Shown in pieces: positions 11,105 through 25,600 of a stretch of 64,000 nt of DNA (positions are counted from its first letter, which is position 1; the number at the start of each line of letters is the position of its first letter). The position numbers were made by a program, and so were the translations under genes. Location: the NCBI RefSeq assembly GCF_020184175.1, contig NC_065530.1, positions 78,903,260 to 78,967,259 on the forward strand, read 5' to 3'. The stretch comes from Aphis gossypii. Taxonomy: Eukaryota; Arthropoda; Insecta; Hemiptera; Aphididae. The notes beneath the pieces are model-generated. The model saw nothing but the letters and a program-made list of their open reading frames with translations, had not been told where the DNA came from and searched no databases.

Positions 11105-13190
11105 CTAAACTTATATTCTACAAAACTTCACTGGAACCTATCAGAACTTTTCTAATAGTTATGCAGGAATCAACAAGGACATTTAACATAAAAATTATTG
11201 AGTTTTTACAAAGACCATTTGGTAGGTACATTACTATATATACCTAGTCAATCCTAATTAATGTAAATAAAATTAACAAAACTAAAATATTGTCATATAA
11301 CAGATTCCACAAAAAATTCCATAACCATAATATTATAATCTACTTATTGAGAATCTCGTTTCAAACAATTTTCCGAAAAAAAAAAGAAAATTGCTTATAT
11401 GATTTCCTTTTGTAAAATCTCGCAAGTATGAAACTTTTAAATCATGTATTTCATAGTTTTGTAAGTTATTAGAACATAGGTAACCAATTAGTGAACCATA
11501 TTATATAACTAATGTAATCATTAATTAATAGTTATGAAAAAAATTCTTTAAAATACTTTTGAATAATTTCTATATTTGTTATTTATTTTGACAAATATTT
11601 ATAACAAATACATCATACTTTACTGCTAATTTGTAATTTTAAATATATCACATTCATATTTTAATATATTAAATAAAATTGATTTTTAAATGAAAAATTT
11701 AACTGTATTGTGTCAAAATTACTGAAACGTATTTGGTGTATTTTTTATTTTTGTACCTTATAATTTTTATTTTTGAAATCATTTAAAACTTTTCAAAACC
11801 AAGAAAATTTTTGAAAATTTTATACTTCTAATAAATTTTTAAAAACCATAGTGAAAAAAACCAATAGTCAACAATATAAGCAATAAATTTAAATCATGAA
11901 ACAAGTAATTGCAAGTGGATTTAACGAATTAACTATGCAATGTGTTTAAATAAAACTGCGTTTAAAATGTTTAAATCCCGTGTTTGCTTGTAAAATAATA
12001 TCGAGGAAAATAAATAAAAATTGGTTGTTGCTGGTGGTTAAAACTACTGAGAGTAATTTAAATTGTACTTCATACATAAGATAATATAAAATCCTATTTA
12101 GAACGAAATATTTTATTCTATGAACATCTGACAATGAATTTATTTTAGTTGTTTTTTTCTTAATTATTATTGGTATTTATTTTAATTATTTTTAGATTCT
12201 CTATCTAGTGAATATTTTTGAAAGGCTCTTCACTCTCCGACAGTCGTTGTAGTTCTATTTGCTATATTATAAAATATTGTAATTGGTTTTTATTGTTATA
12301 ATTATCAAATATACATCCATGGAAGCAATTGCCATTAGAGATAATAGATAAAGTAGTTCAGAGGTGTGCTTATGTTTGGCTTTATCACTGTTATGTTTAC
12401 CTACCTGAAAAATCATTTTACAATATTGATAGTGTTTGATATAAGATTATAAAAACCGTTTTTTTTAATTATTATTGTTACACAATGTTTTATATCTTAT
12501 TTATACTATTATTTAAATATATTATGTAATATGTGTCTTTATTTTTCCTTGAACTAAACTATCTAACCATATTATATTGAATAATGATGTATGTTATTAA
12601 ATCAAAAGCTAGTGTCTGGATATTTGAATGATCTACTATAATCAGATTGTTTATTTTGTCTTTCTCGAAATGTATAGATACCTAAGTAATTCTAACATTA
12701 TTTTGTTTCATATTGGAAGTTCGTTAAGAGACAATTACGGCAACACATAAAACAATACAAATACGTATACCATGAATACAGCACATGGCCAAGTGCAAGC
12801 GATGTGTTTACTGTGCACGGCAGCTCGTTGTTATGCGTTTACTATACAAATATATAATATGCATTGCATATATAATATTATTTTGTGTCGTTGATCGTAT
12901 GTATTTTTTTTAATGCATTTAGGGTTCTTATATATATGAAATTGTTGAATAGTCAAAGTATTATTGTTTTAATATTTTATTAATTACGACTTTATTTTAA
13001 ATCGTGCTACAAATAATTATAAATGCATAAGATTGCATTGTAGATTATATTCATGTTTAAAATAATTGAATATATATTTACACTTAGAATTTAAACAATA
13101 ATAATAATAATACACAAATAATGTCATTCGTTATTACAATTTATATAATATATATATATTATAATATTTATAAAATTCAGACGGAAAAAT
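11105..13190. other. AT-rich intergenic stretch before the 3' end of Nox5
   Basis: Very AT-rich with no supported gene on either strand. A 62-codon frame at 11946-12134 on the minus strand has no recognisable features. Confidence 0.4.
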
Positions 13191-13197
13191 TCTTATT

Positions 13198-13203
13198 TTT
13201 ATT
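13198..13203 (-). terminator. Candidate polyadenylation signal of Nox5
   Basis: TTTATT on the + strand is AATAAA on the coding strand, about 235 bp downstream of the Nox5 stop codon. It is a plausible 3' end in a very AT-rich context, so certainty is low. Confidence 0.35.
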
Positions 13204-13435
13204 AAAATACTAATAATAAATTATCAAAAAAAATTAATGGTATCATTGTTATTTTATAAAATACTTGATTGCGATATGGTAAATTGGTAACATATTTTAC
13301 AGTCTTCTCTTTGACAAAATGGTAACATTTACATATTAAACATACAAAATATGCTTGTACAAATTTGTATGTTATTATTTATATATTAATAATATAACAA
13401 AGAGATAAAAGCACGGTCTACGAGTATTTATAACT

Positions 13436-13633
13436 CTAAAAAACTTCCTTTCGAAAATCAAATCCAAATTGATCACATTTAACTCTCAGAAGTCTACCGA
13501 GTTGTGGTGGACCGCAATAAAATACTGTGATTTTTCCTTTCTTTTGGTCTAATAATTGCTTGAACACTTTATCCCAGTTTGGCCTTCCTGCATTTGTTCT
13601 CGTCTTCAAACCCGTGATAAAATCTCGTTTTTC
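13436..13633 (-). CDS. Nox5: Nox5 exon 18 (last): end of NADPH domain and stop
   Basis: Begins in phase 0 after TTTTAG, encodes EKRDFITGLK near its start and the NADPH-site motif FYCGPPQLG, and ends FDFRKEVF with TAG at 13436-13438. An aromatic C-terminus is typical of Nox proteins. Confidence 0.95.
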   Translation of the reverse strand, partial: EKRDFITGLKTRTNAGRPNWDKVFKQLLDQKKGKITVFYCGPPQLGRLLRVKCDQFGFDFRKEVF

Positions 13634-16600
13634 CTAAAAGCAATCATTATATTATATTGATTTAATGTTTATAGCAGTTTAATATTTGTATAATATAATT
13701 AAATAAATATGATTATATCAATTCTTACCTTTTCATGTAACAAATCCAAAGCTAATTGGAGTCCAACAGCTTTCATATCAGTTTTTTGCAAAGCCGACGT
13801 TATATACATGTGCATCTCTAGGAACCTTTCCATAGCTCCACCGAGCTCAGCTTGTTCGATTTCCAGTTGTGACAGTAAATTCACGAACCACTCAAATGAT
13901 CTTTGATCACGATTAATCCAAAAGAAATCAACCTATAAGTAACACATAAATAATAGTTATAATACGATTAACTACCAAACACAATACTATGCACAATAAT
14001 CTAGATCTATCTCGTCGCGTTTCTTACCTTTCTCAAATGCATCACCGTCGGTGGTATTTCACTCGCCCAAGTGTATTTACATTTTGGACACGTGTGTCGG
14101 GCTTTCCAGTATCGGTGCATGATTGATTGTAATATGGAAGCAAACGGCGTGACGCCGATACCTGTGGCTATCATCACGGCGTGCTGGGCTCGGAATATGT
14201 GACTAGACGGTGCACCGTACGGCCCGACCAGATAGATCTATCGATAAAAAATGTTATTCGTTATAATATGAAAGCCAATGTTCACCCGATTTTACTCACC
14301 TCTAATGGTTTGCCAACCGGATAATTTATGGGTGATTGACTACTGTTGTCTTCTTTAGATCTTTCTTTTGATTTGTTTTCATTGGTAACAAATTCCATGC
14401 TACCCATACTGGATGACTGAAAAGTTTAAATACAATTTCAAACGATGTTAATCTATCGTATCCAAAAATAGAATTACTACTTACCGTTTCTATTGTAATA
14501 CTATATGACGAAACTTTGGTTTCACAATTTTCTAAACTTGGCGTTTTAAATGCTATGATGGTTGGTTTATGTCTCATATAACGAAAACTTTGAGCCAATG
14601 ACTTATTTTGAGGGCTTAAATATGCTAAACCTAAAGATTGAAGTCTTGCTCTTTTCATTTGACATTCGTCAAAACTTTTCTCAGATTCCGATCGCATGTA
14701 AGTTCGTAAGCTAAAAATAACATTTATAAATTTTAATTTTAATTTGATTATATAAATTTATATCAAAAATAAAATATAAAATATTTAATACATACGCTAA
14801 TAGACGTTCTCTTTTTTTAATACGATTTTCCATATCAGGCATAGATAATGATTTCGACAGTGGTGCCTTGTTAATCAAAACAAGTTTGTGAAGATTGGTA
14901 TTTGGTGCCTTTTTCACTGATTTTCTCGTTTCTAATAATTCATGGTTAAATATTTGACAATTATTTCGTATTAATTTAATTTTCAATTAGCTAATTACAT
15001 AAACCTATAAAAATTATAATATTTAATATTACCTATTGGAGTTTTTGAATTACCAGAAGCGCCATCGTTTTCAGAACCTCTAATTTGAAAATCTTCCGGT
15101 AAACTACTAAAACTTTGATTAGTATAACTAAAATCACCACCTCTTTTGTATTTTCCTTTGGTGGAATCCTCCACAGTTCTTCCTGAAAATGTTCTCTGAA
15201 GAGATCTATAATATTTATATATATTATATCATAATAATTAGTTTAGAAGTATAATTTGTTGTTTAAATCAGCGTTAAACATACGTTTGTAGCTTTTTAAT
15301 TTTTGAAGATTCTATAGTATCTACAGAAGAAGTTTTGCTGTTAACAGAACCAGGTAGTTCTTCATTAAGTAAATGTAATTTTTGCTGCTCTTCTTCGAAA
15401 TATGAATACAATCGATTTGTCCATTCTCCAACTCCGCGGATATGTAACCACATATAGTCTAAATATAAATATTGTTTACTATGATAATTTCCAAATACAG
15501 TCAAGAAAATATTAATTTTTTATACAAACATACCTTCTTGTTCTGGAGCACTACTTATAGTAAATGGATGCCATTCATACTTGGCTATTGCCGGTATATT
15601 CACAAAAACATAATCGCCGGGATGGAAATCAAAATGTGGAGGTCTTTTGATTACCAAGTGCGTGACTTTAGATGGTAAAAGTAGACCAGAACTGATATAA
15701 GTTTTTCCATGTTCAGAACGCATTAATGAGAAACGGTAAAAGCGTTCACACAAGTATAATAATCCGGGAATAATCAACCATTTCCAAAAATTTGGACAGT
15801 GCAAAATCAAGAGCAAATAAAAAGGCACGTATAGTAAATGAGTCCAATAAAATATCTGAAAAAAGACAATATATTTAATTGTAAAAAATATTCTAGGGAA
15901 ATAAGCCATTCCCCAGCATAAGTAACTAACCTCAAAGCATCCTCCTCGGCGAACGAATGGCTGTGAACAAATGAACATCACGAATAGAATAATGATTAGT
16001 AAAACGCCTGTGGGATTAGCATATCCTGATATGAGTCCGAAAAGTCCCGGGTCGGTGGTAAATAGCCATTCAGAAACTGTGAATCCTTCGTAGTTTAAAT
16101 TTGGATCATATATTATGACGGTACCTAGAGTAAATATAAATAATGGAACAGTAATCAAATGGCATCGACGAACATAATAAAAGATATAAAATTAACTTAC
16201 TGAAATTTAGTAAATGCATAAATGTATGGAGAATACTGTAACCAAATATGAAAAACCCCGTGATTTTATGAAAATATATATGTTGGTCTAAAGGCAAAAA
16301 TAATGAGAATCCACGGGTTCTGAGGAACGTAATACAATGCCTTAACATAAGAACCAACACAAAAGTACAGTTGAAGTTCAAACACTGACCTGAAAATCAA
16401 TTTAATAATAATTAATAACAAAATAGAAATATGATACATTATTTATATCTACATTATAAATGCATAAAATATTTTGCACAACAACAATGTATTTACTTAT
16501 TTAATAAGTAATAACCATGCATCATGTATAATAAATAAATGAAAAAAAAATACTTTCATTGTATTTCTTGGTAAGACCGAAATATATATTAAGTTATTTA

Positions 16601-19600
16601 ACATAGTTTGATTAAAAATTAAAATTACTTTTATTCTATTGTTTTTAAATAATTATTTTTCACTATGGCTATCTTAAACGAGCGCCAAGTTTAGTTGGAC
16701 CGCTATAAACGAATTAAACAAAAATTTGATACCGACCGTTTTTTACGGAGTTCAATACAGGCAATTTTCTAAGTAATTGCGTGAGTATCGTGTAAATGTG
16801 TTTATAGTAAGTTGATTGTAGTGTAAAAGAAATAGTAGAACTACAGAGCTTATCCACATGTGCACATCGATAACATCAATAACGCGATATACGAATATTA
16901 ATTATTTTGTTTATTTTTATTTTAGAGTTATTCTGCTATAATTATATTGTATATCATATTATATTGATATAGTTTCTGAAAAAATAATAGTTCAATTTGT
17001 CACGAAATAAATTTAAAAACTAATTTCTTACACTTTTTAATTCATTTATTTATCTCAATATTACTCATATTTAAAATATAAAAATTTAATATCAAAGAGT
17101 TTAAGAATTCAATTTAAAAAAGCGGAAAAATGATTTTTAAGTTATAACTTCATGGCACATTCAAAATTTCTAAAGCTCTATCCAATTCCTAGGATAGTTG
17201 GTATGATTGTTATAAAGTATATATGTACGTAAATTTGAATATAAAACACAGTCAAACCAGCATGTGTTGTCTCCGACTTACCAACATAAATTATAGTAAA
17301 TTTTACGTTCATAATAGTCCATTTTATTCTGTTGTTTTTAAAATTAATTAGAGTTAATTGATTTATTATACAATTTAAAATTAAGATTATTAGTTAGTAA
17401 ATCTTAAGTAATCATAACATAGTTCAAAATTGAAATATCAATTAAAACCTCCGTGACCTTAATAAAAATATTACCTAAAAATTGTATTACAAGTTAATTA
17501 TTCAAATACATTTTTTTTAAAAAAAAAACATTAGAATAAAAACATAAAATTGGTTAAAATGAATATAAAATATATTATGTTCATCTTAATGTCAATTCTC
17601 TACCCTCCATGGCCTCAGTTATTACTCATTAGTATTGTGCATTAACTAACATATTTTATTCAAAAATTCTGCGGGCACATTACATAAAAAAAAAGCCTAT
17701 ATAGTGTATAATAGTATTGTAATAAAAGACGTGCCAACGAACAGGGCGTGGATAATAAAATATAACAACAAAATTAATAATAATATAGTAGTAAATATTA
17801 TGTGGATTTACTTACCACAGGCTCTAGCGAGAATTGTATATATATTGGAATTACGATATTGATAGATTCTAGTCCCGAACAGCAATACATTGACAAGTAC
17901 GTATACAGCCAAAAACATCAAATAAACATAGTTATTGCGCATATACGGCAATGTTAGCTGATACGGACGTAACGCAGTGATTTTTCCCCAGACTGAAGCT
18001 GGCGGCTGTTTTGGCTTTGGTGGTACTAGCCAACGGTCTATGCTGAAAAACAGTAGTGTCTTTTTATAAACGAGTGTTTCAAATATTTGACGTGTTTGAG
18101 ATAATTAAAGAAACAAAAAAAAAAAGACGATAAATAATATAGTGTTTGAAGTTCAATGTCCTTAATTTAATCTGCGATTGCCGATCAATATACATTTTAA
18201 GATATTTTATTTTCTCATCATATGCATATTTTATTTATTTGATTAATCAGTTATAATAATATGTTAAACAAAACAACGGTTTCTATCTTATGATTAGAAT
18301 AGAAAGAACAGAGAATACTCTATTATTAAATAATAAATAATTATAAAAAACCTTATCGAGAAAAATTTAATCAGTATTTTGTATAGACTTATAGATGAGC
18401 AATTCGTGTCTTTAAATAAGTCTTACTTCACCATTTTCAAAGTTTGAAAATTGATATGGATAGGTAAATATTACATATGCGTTCAGTGTATGTATGTAAG
18501 AACTGTCACTATCTTAATAATTTGAAAATTAAACATTTACATGAAATTGTTTTCAATCAAAAACATAGTAGACGAATTTCAATTATTATATATTTATTTT
18601 ATTCAGAGTTCCTATCTATTTTAGTATTGAAAATCTGTAGTATTTTGTTAGAAGTTTTTATTTATTTATTTATTTTTCATTAAAATAAATAACATAAATG
18701 ATTAAAACTTCTGAAAGACAATTTTTTCTCAATATTTTTAATAATTGGTCATCGTTTATCTTAATTTTAAGTTTGAACCACGTAGTTAAATAAGTGAATT
18801 ACAAACAGCTGTAGTTTTACCGTATTATACTACATCATATTATAGGTTGGTATATTGATTAATGTATAACAGAAACCCTCGAGGCAAAAAATAATAAAGC
18901 ATTAACAACTAACATAAATATTTAGTAGATTACAATACTTAAAAGTATCTGTGTTTTTTAACAGAGCAATTTTCCTCGAGCAATGGAAAAAAATGTGATT
19001 TTTATTTTTATTGGAGGTTAAATAAAATAAATTAACACTTTTAATTTAATTTTACGTTCATTTTGATAATGTTTACCACATAACATAATTAAAAACGTTT
19101 ACATATTATATATTTATATACATTTTATTTTTAACGTACGATGCATCGACGAAGATAACACTGTAATTAATTCACAAAAGTAATCGACCTGGGTCCTGGA
19201 CATAATATTATGTGTGAACTAGAAAACACGAATTCTATAATTTAATACACTAGTCAGAACTATGGGCTAAAATATGAATTAAATCAGATGCCATCTGCAC
19301 GGTTATCGTATAGATTAATGTACGTTTCAATAAAAAATGATTTTCATTTGTACGAGTGATCCTGTCTAAAAAGAACGTGTGGTTATTATTACGTATACAT
19401 TATTATACGTAGATACTACTACGAAATACAAACGACGCGTTCTATTACCTTATCGACAGATTTTCCAATAACCCGTTGTGTTTTTGTAATTGATTCTTGA
19501 GAGCTTCGTACGTAATAGCACCCCTCGACTCGCTGTCGGCGTCTTCGAACAACGCCATCGTCAGGTCCTCCACTTGATCTTCCGAAAACTGCATTCCATT

Positions 19601-22600
19601 TTCTTCCATACACGCACGCATTACATGCTGCAATTCTCGGTGCTGTATAAGACCATCGCCTAAACAACAATATTATTGAATTTATTATCTTTATTTTTTT
19701 TTCATCTTAACTGATTCCAAAGATAAATTTCAATCGTTCCAAAGCATGATATTTATTTTACCTCTCGTGATTATTATTATTACTATTTTTTTTTCTTTTG
19801 ATGAACTGTAAATGAGAGTTCAAAAATGTCTAATGTTTTTGGTCTGTTAAAAATGATATTCAATTATTTTTAATATTACAATAAAAAATGAATAAGTACT
19901 TATTTTTTAAAATGTTTATACAATTAAAAAAAATAATAATTACGGAAGAGTACATTAAATAACATAACGTATTAATTATTTTATTTTAACAATATAATAT
20001 AATTATCTGGCGCCATGTGATTAGAAATAAGGGTTTAAAATGTCATTTTATAAGTATTAATCCACGAATTTAGTAGGTAGATATACAAAAAACCAATATT
20101 ATAATGTAACGATTTTTAATTACATTTATGTTACAGTAGTTAAGATATATTGAATTTATTTTGTTTATTTATTTTTTTTTATTATTGTTATTGTTAATTT
20201 AATAATAGTATGCAGTAGGTACACAATAAACATACCATCCAAGTCGTATACTTTAAACAAAAATCGAATTTTGTCATCTGGCGTTTGTCCTGCAAATTGG
20301 TGCATTGCATCGAGGAACTCATGTAACGATATTGATCCAGAATTATCTTTATCAAATATTTGAAATACACGTTCAGTAAAGAATGGCTAAAAGATTTTTC
20401 AAATAAATAATTAGATCGTAACAAATATTGTTTTTCAACTTACATTAATACATTATATATTTCAATTATTTTGTAGGTATACAATAAAAATCTTAAAATT
20501 ACAATTTGCAATTTAGTGCATAGTTAAATTAAATGTTTTATTTGTAAATCTCAATATTATAGTTTGATAGGTATTGCTTGAGTTTGTATTGTGCTTATAG
20601 TGTTCCAGTTATCATGCATAGTTTATACCGACTCAATTTCTCATGTTAGTAAAATTATATTCAGCGGTGTAATTATATTTGCTTTACTTCAAGGTGTTTG
20701 CAAAATGGTTGCTCTGAATTATAATAATAATAACAAAACTATTAGAGGTGAAGTACCTATACGCTAGCGGCGAGAATTATAAATAATAATAGAATAGACC
20801 ATTAGTACATAGACAAATATTTTGATCTTAAAGTCTAAGGCGACTAAATATTTGACGCCTCTCAACATTTACCGCTGTAGGCCAGAGTTTATAACACTTA
20901 TACCTATAAATATAAATATCATGAAATACACCCATGATTATATGTTTACTTAATATTTCTGTATAGAATAAAATTAGATGAACCATTTTTACATTGCTAT
21001 AGATATTGAATGAATAAAAAAACTAATACTTAATAGTAGGTATAGTAGGTATACCGTAAGTTATCAAGTATCGATAACTCAAATAATAATGAATCAAGCG
21101 CAACGCTCAAATAATGTAATAAATAGGTACTTTTTGTTTCTTGGACGGTTACTGTTACCTGAGGTTTTTAGTTATAAAGATGACGAAATCCCTATACATT
21201 ATGATCTATAAATGTATTTTAATTGCCGATTCCGTAAAAATAATATAGTTGATAAATTAGTGAACTTACGTTTTTAGTGATTAAAATTTTATTGAAATCG
21301 TCCCGTTTGATTTCCATTTCATCCCCAACAGTTTGTCTAAATAACTGTTCGAGCCACATCAAGTTCTCACTGTCAAATCCCGATTTTACTCTAAACAGTA
21401 ATTTATTAGTGGTTATTCATTTCGTTTTCCGAAAAAATCATAATAAATAAATAAATAAATTCTATTTATAATTTAAAAAATACAAATTTATAAAATAATA
21501 TTATGAACTTGTGTTTTATTTATTTTTTTGTACTTATTTGATCATTAGGTTGTTATTACCTGGACGAGTATGTAATCGTAGTTATCAAATCCATTGCTTG
21601 TGATGGTGTGATGATTCCGTCCGAATCCTTGTCAATAAGTCGAAATACTTTTTCCACGATCTAATTAAAAAAGAAACATAATACAAATTAATAAAAATAT
21701 ATTTGCACTACTAATCTATACATTTTTTTCAATAATTAACGAATTAACGCAATAAAGATTTGCTACAATTAACACATTTGTTGTGTTGATCTTTCACTCT
21801 GCTAACAGCAAATATATACTACATTAACACCATTAAATTATGATTACAGCTGATTATAATAATAATAATAATAATAATTTTGAACAGTCGCGTTAATATT
21901 TAAAAATAAACTTGGATAATGGATATTTCCAGCGTTCAACGTACACTAGTTGATAATATGTAAATATGATTTTTTTGTAAGCTTGTTTAATAACATTAAT
22001 TGCCAATAGTATTATTATTATAAAATTTCATCAGCTATGAAATGTATTTGTATCATTAACTCATGTTGTTTAATATTAGTGGAATCAAAAAATATTTAGT
22101 TTTCTAAGTCATAAAAAAATAACCAAGTAAGTATATGAATTTAAACAGTTTCATGTAGGTATTTAAAATTAAAAGAAAGTCTAAATAATTGTTCAAAGTT
22201 AATAATGTTCTCTCTGAAGTATTATGTTATTGTATGGACTTCATAATTTATTTTCAGATCTTCAGTTTTTTCTCCTTACTATGATAATATTATCATTTAT
22301 AAATAGGTTTATATAATTTATACTTTATAGTTTAAAATACTTACACAATTTATATGGAATAAAAATATACATTTATCTTAATATAATCATAATTCATAAG
22401 CATTTAAGATAAGTAAAATTAATGATGTAAATAAAATAATTGTATAATACAAGTACTGTAAATGACCACAGTTATTATTTGTATTTAACTAATAAAGATT
22501 ATAAATATAAATTTTAATAATTTTATATTAACTGTAAAATATTTCTTACCATAATATCATAAAATACCTAGTAAACAGAATTTAAAACAATATACCTATA

Positions 22601-25600
22601 TAATATAGCATATTGACAGTGTACTCATATATTATATATTACATCCGAAAAGATAGAGAGCTACGTATTTCGAATTTTTTAACCAAATAGAGGACATTCT
22701 CCACAAGTTTAGATAAATCTAAATTTGACTTATATTACACAAATTAAAGAAATTAAATTTATAATGACTATAATTTTTGTTCAACAAACACGACAAAACG
22801 TATTTTGACAGAGAACTATATAGATAGGTAGTTTATACCTGTGATGATGTTGTCATCATTAGCCGCTTGTTGCTCACTGAACGCTTAACGACGTATACGA
22901 TTCTTCTTAAACATAGTACTTATCTACTGATTACGTAATTTTTACCGTTTTACTGCCAGAAGGAACGTATCATTATTTTCGGCCGGAAACGTATCCGGTT
23001 GGCAGCGATTAAAGTAAAATATTTAAATTATGTTTAGGAAATAATAATTTTCTAAGTCTCGGATACGTCTTATGCAGTTGTATATATAAACTATATATAT
23101 TGTTTAGTTTATTTTTGTTACACGAAAATGGTTAATATCATATGATACTTCCCTCTCACGTATAAATTACACCTTTTTTGTTTTGATTCATGTCCCTCAG
23201 TAGTCCCATAACTGAAATGATGCGTATAAAATACATAATGTATTATACCTACGTATAGTAAAAATGTAACAAACGGATATGGTTTGAAGTGTATAGGTAT
23301 GTCGAACGCTTTGAGAACTCCACAAAATGCGTTCACACGGATATCGAGATCGTAAACCTAAGAAAACTATACCAGAATGAATTTGAAAGTTAATATAACA
23401 GCCGTCTGCAGATGTAAAAACATAATATTTTCAAGGCTATCATCTAGGAGTTTATTATTTTTTGGGGATTAAAAATCACAACCTGTTTCTTTTTTAGGTA
23501 CTAGATTTTGAAATTTTAAAATTAATACTCTTATAATATTCCAAAAAAATTTTTGAATGCAAGAAAAAATAATATTTAATATATAACTTAGTATTATTAG
23601 GTACATGTTAAAATGTAATAAATTGCAATAAAAATATTCTTTTTTTTTTGAAAGTATTTTGGTTTCACTTTCCAATAATATTTTACATCGATCCATGTGA
23701 AATACTTATACTAGGTTCTATACCTAAATATTAAATATACAACGTGCGCACGATGTATGAAATTCAAAAATAACAATTCGTGACAGAATGACATTTTGTC
23801 TCCGAGAATTCTATCATAGGCACTGTATGCAATATAAAAAAAAAACAAAGCTTACGTATTTTAAAGTAAAAAAGAAGCATTTTGATAGTCTCAATTATTT
23901 TACCCATTGAACTGTCGAATAATTGTGTGTATATTTAATATTTATTTTACATACAGTATTATTATTATGTGGGCGAACGTAATAATATTTTTACATACAA
24001 TTATGATTGTCATTGATGACAACGGGTAAATGAAAAAAAAAAAATAACATCGCCGTCTCGTATTGGAAACTAATATTAATAACTACTTCTAGATAAATAC
24101 GAACAGCACATTATAGTTCATGTCATTCCAAACATTAACACGCTAATTAGACATTTTGTCACGAGCATTTAAAAGTATCGGACTAGCCTTAAAAACGAAC
24201 CGTGTATTTTTTTACGACCACGTCTAATGTTCGAATGATTTAATCATCGATATACGAGGTAAGACTAAACAACAATTGATATTTGCATGTTATTATGCAC
24301 AAATTATAAAATACGTAGTACTACTACAGCTGCAGCGGCAGTATTGATGTATTATTATTTTTATCGCCGGTGCCTACATCATACAGTAGGTATAAACTGC
24401 CTAGTGCCGAACAATGATTAAATGAGTTATTGCGAGATAAATAAAAATGTTACGCGCGGTTCGACTTGAGAACATGAGTATGTTTATATTATGTTAAATC
24501 GTGAATTTTATAATGAAAGTCGTTCATACACGAAAAACACGGTAACAAAATAAAATATAAATTATAACGTCTCGGTCGTAAGCATAATAATAACCACGAA
24601 ATATACGCGATATACCATGTTATTACGATCGCATAAAAGCGCGGCTAGAGTTTTATTACCGAGGGTGCTGAAATTTTACTTATAATATTACAGTCGTACA
24701 CACACCCGCGGCGGCTACCAAACGCCTTCTTAACACCTACCTACTTATATATTTAACACATCCGTTTTTAACTCGTACGATGCATACTGATTTGAATAAC
24801 GCAACACAACACGAGTTTTTAAAATACAGCACCGATTTTGCATTTTTCGTTTTTTTTTTTTTTTTATCGCTTAGGTCAAACAATATTATTTTACACAAAC
24901 CAGAAAAACTATATAATTCACTGGCATAATGATTATATTACTTCGGTTTGCGTAGATACCTATGTTCTTGAGAAAGCACTACAATTATATTATTCCATGT
25001 GTATGAAGATAATTTTATTTTTTTTTACGCTGTCTATATTTTATAGTTTCAGATTTGCTGTACGATGTCATCGTGTATCGTCGTTCTGGTAAGAAGAATA
25101 ATGTATAAGAATGGACATTAACGAGTTAAAAAGATTAAAATTAAATATACTTCTAACCCTATACATATGAATTAATTTCGATCTTTTTTCAAATGATTTT
25201 TTTTATAATAATAATTCAATACAGATATATTATTTATAAATTATAACGTTGTATGTATTTAATTATTAAATTGTAAATTTTCGAAGTATTGAACACAATA
25301 TTTCTGGATTTAAAAAGGAATATAAATAATGTAGGTATTTAATTTTAACTATTTAAATTTCCATAAAAATTAAAAGTTTGCCCAATTATATAAATTTAAA
25401 ATCGCACAATAATAACAGTACCTAATACACAGTTCAGTTCTTAAAAATATATCGATGCCGTGATGTCTTACAAATCTGCAACTAACCAAAAATTAACCTA
25501 AATAATTCTTGACTTTTGTTAGTGTGATTTTATAATATTAAATTCCTTTCTCATTCCTCTCGTAATTTGTTTTGTCAATTAGTAGATACTGTTTTTTTAC

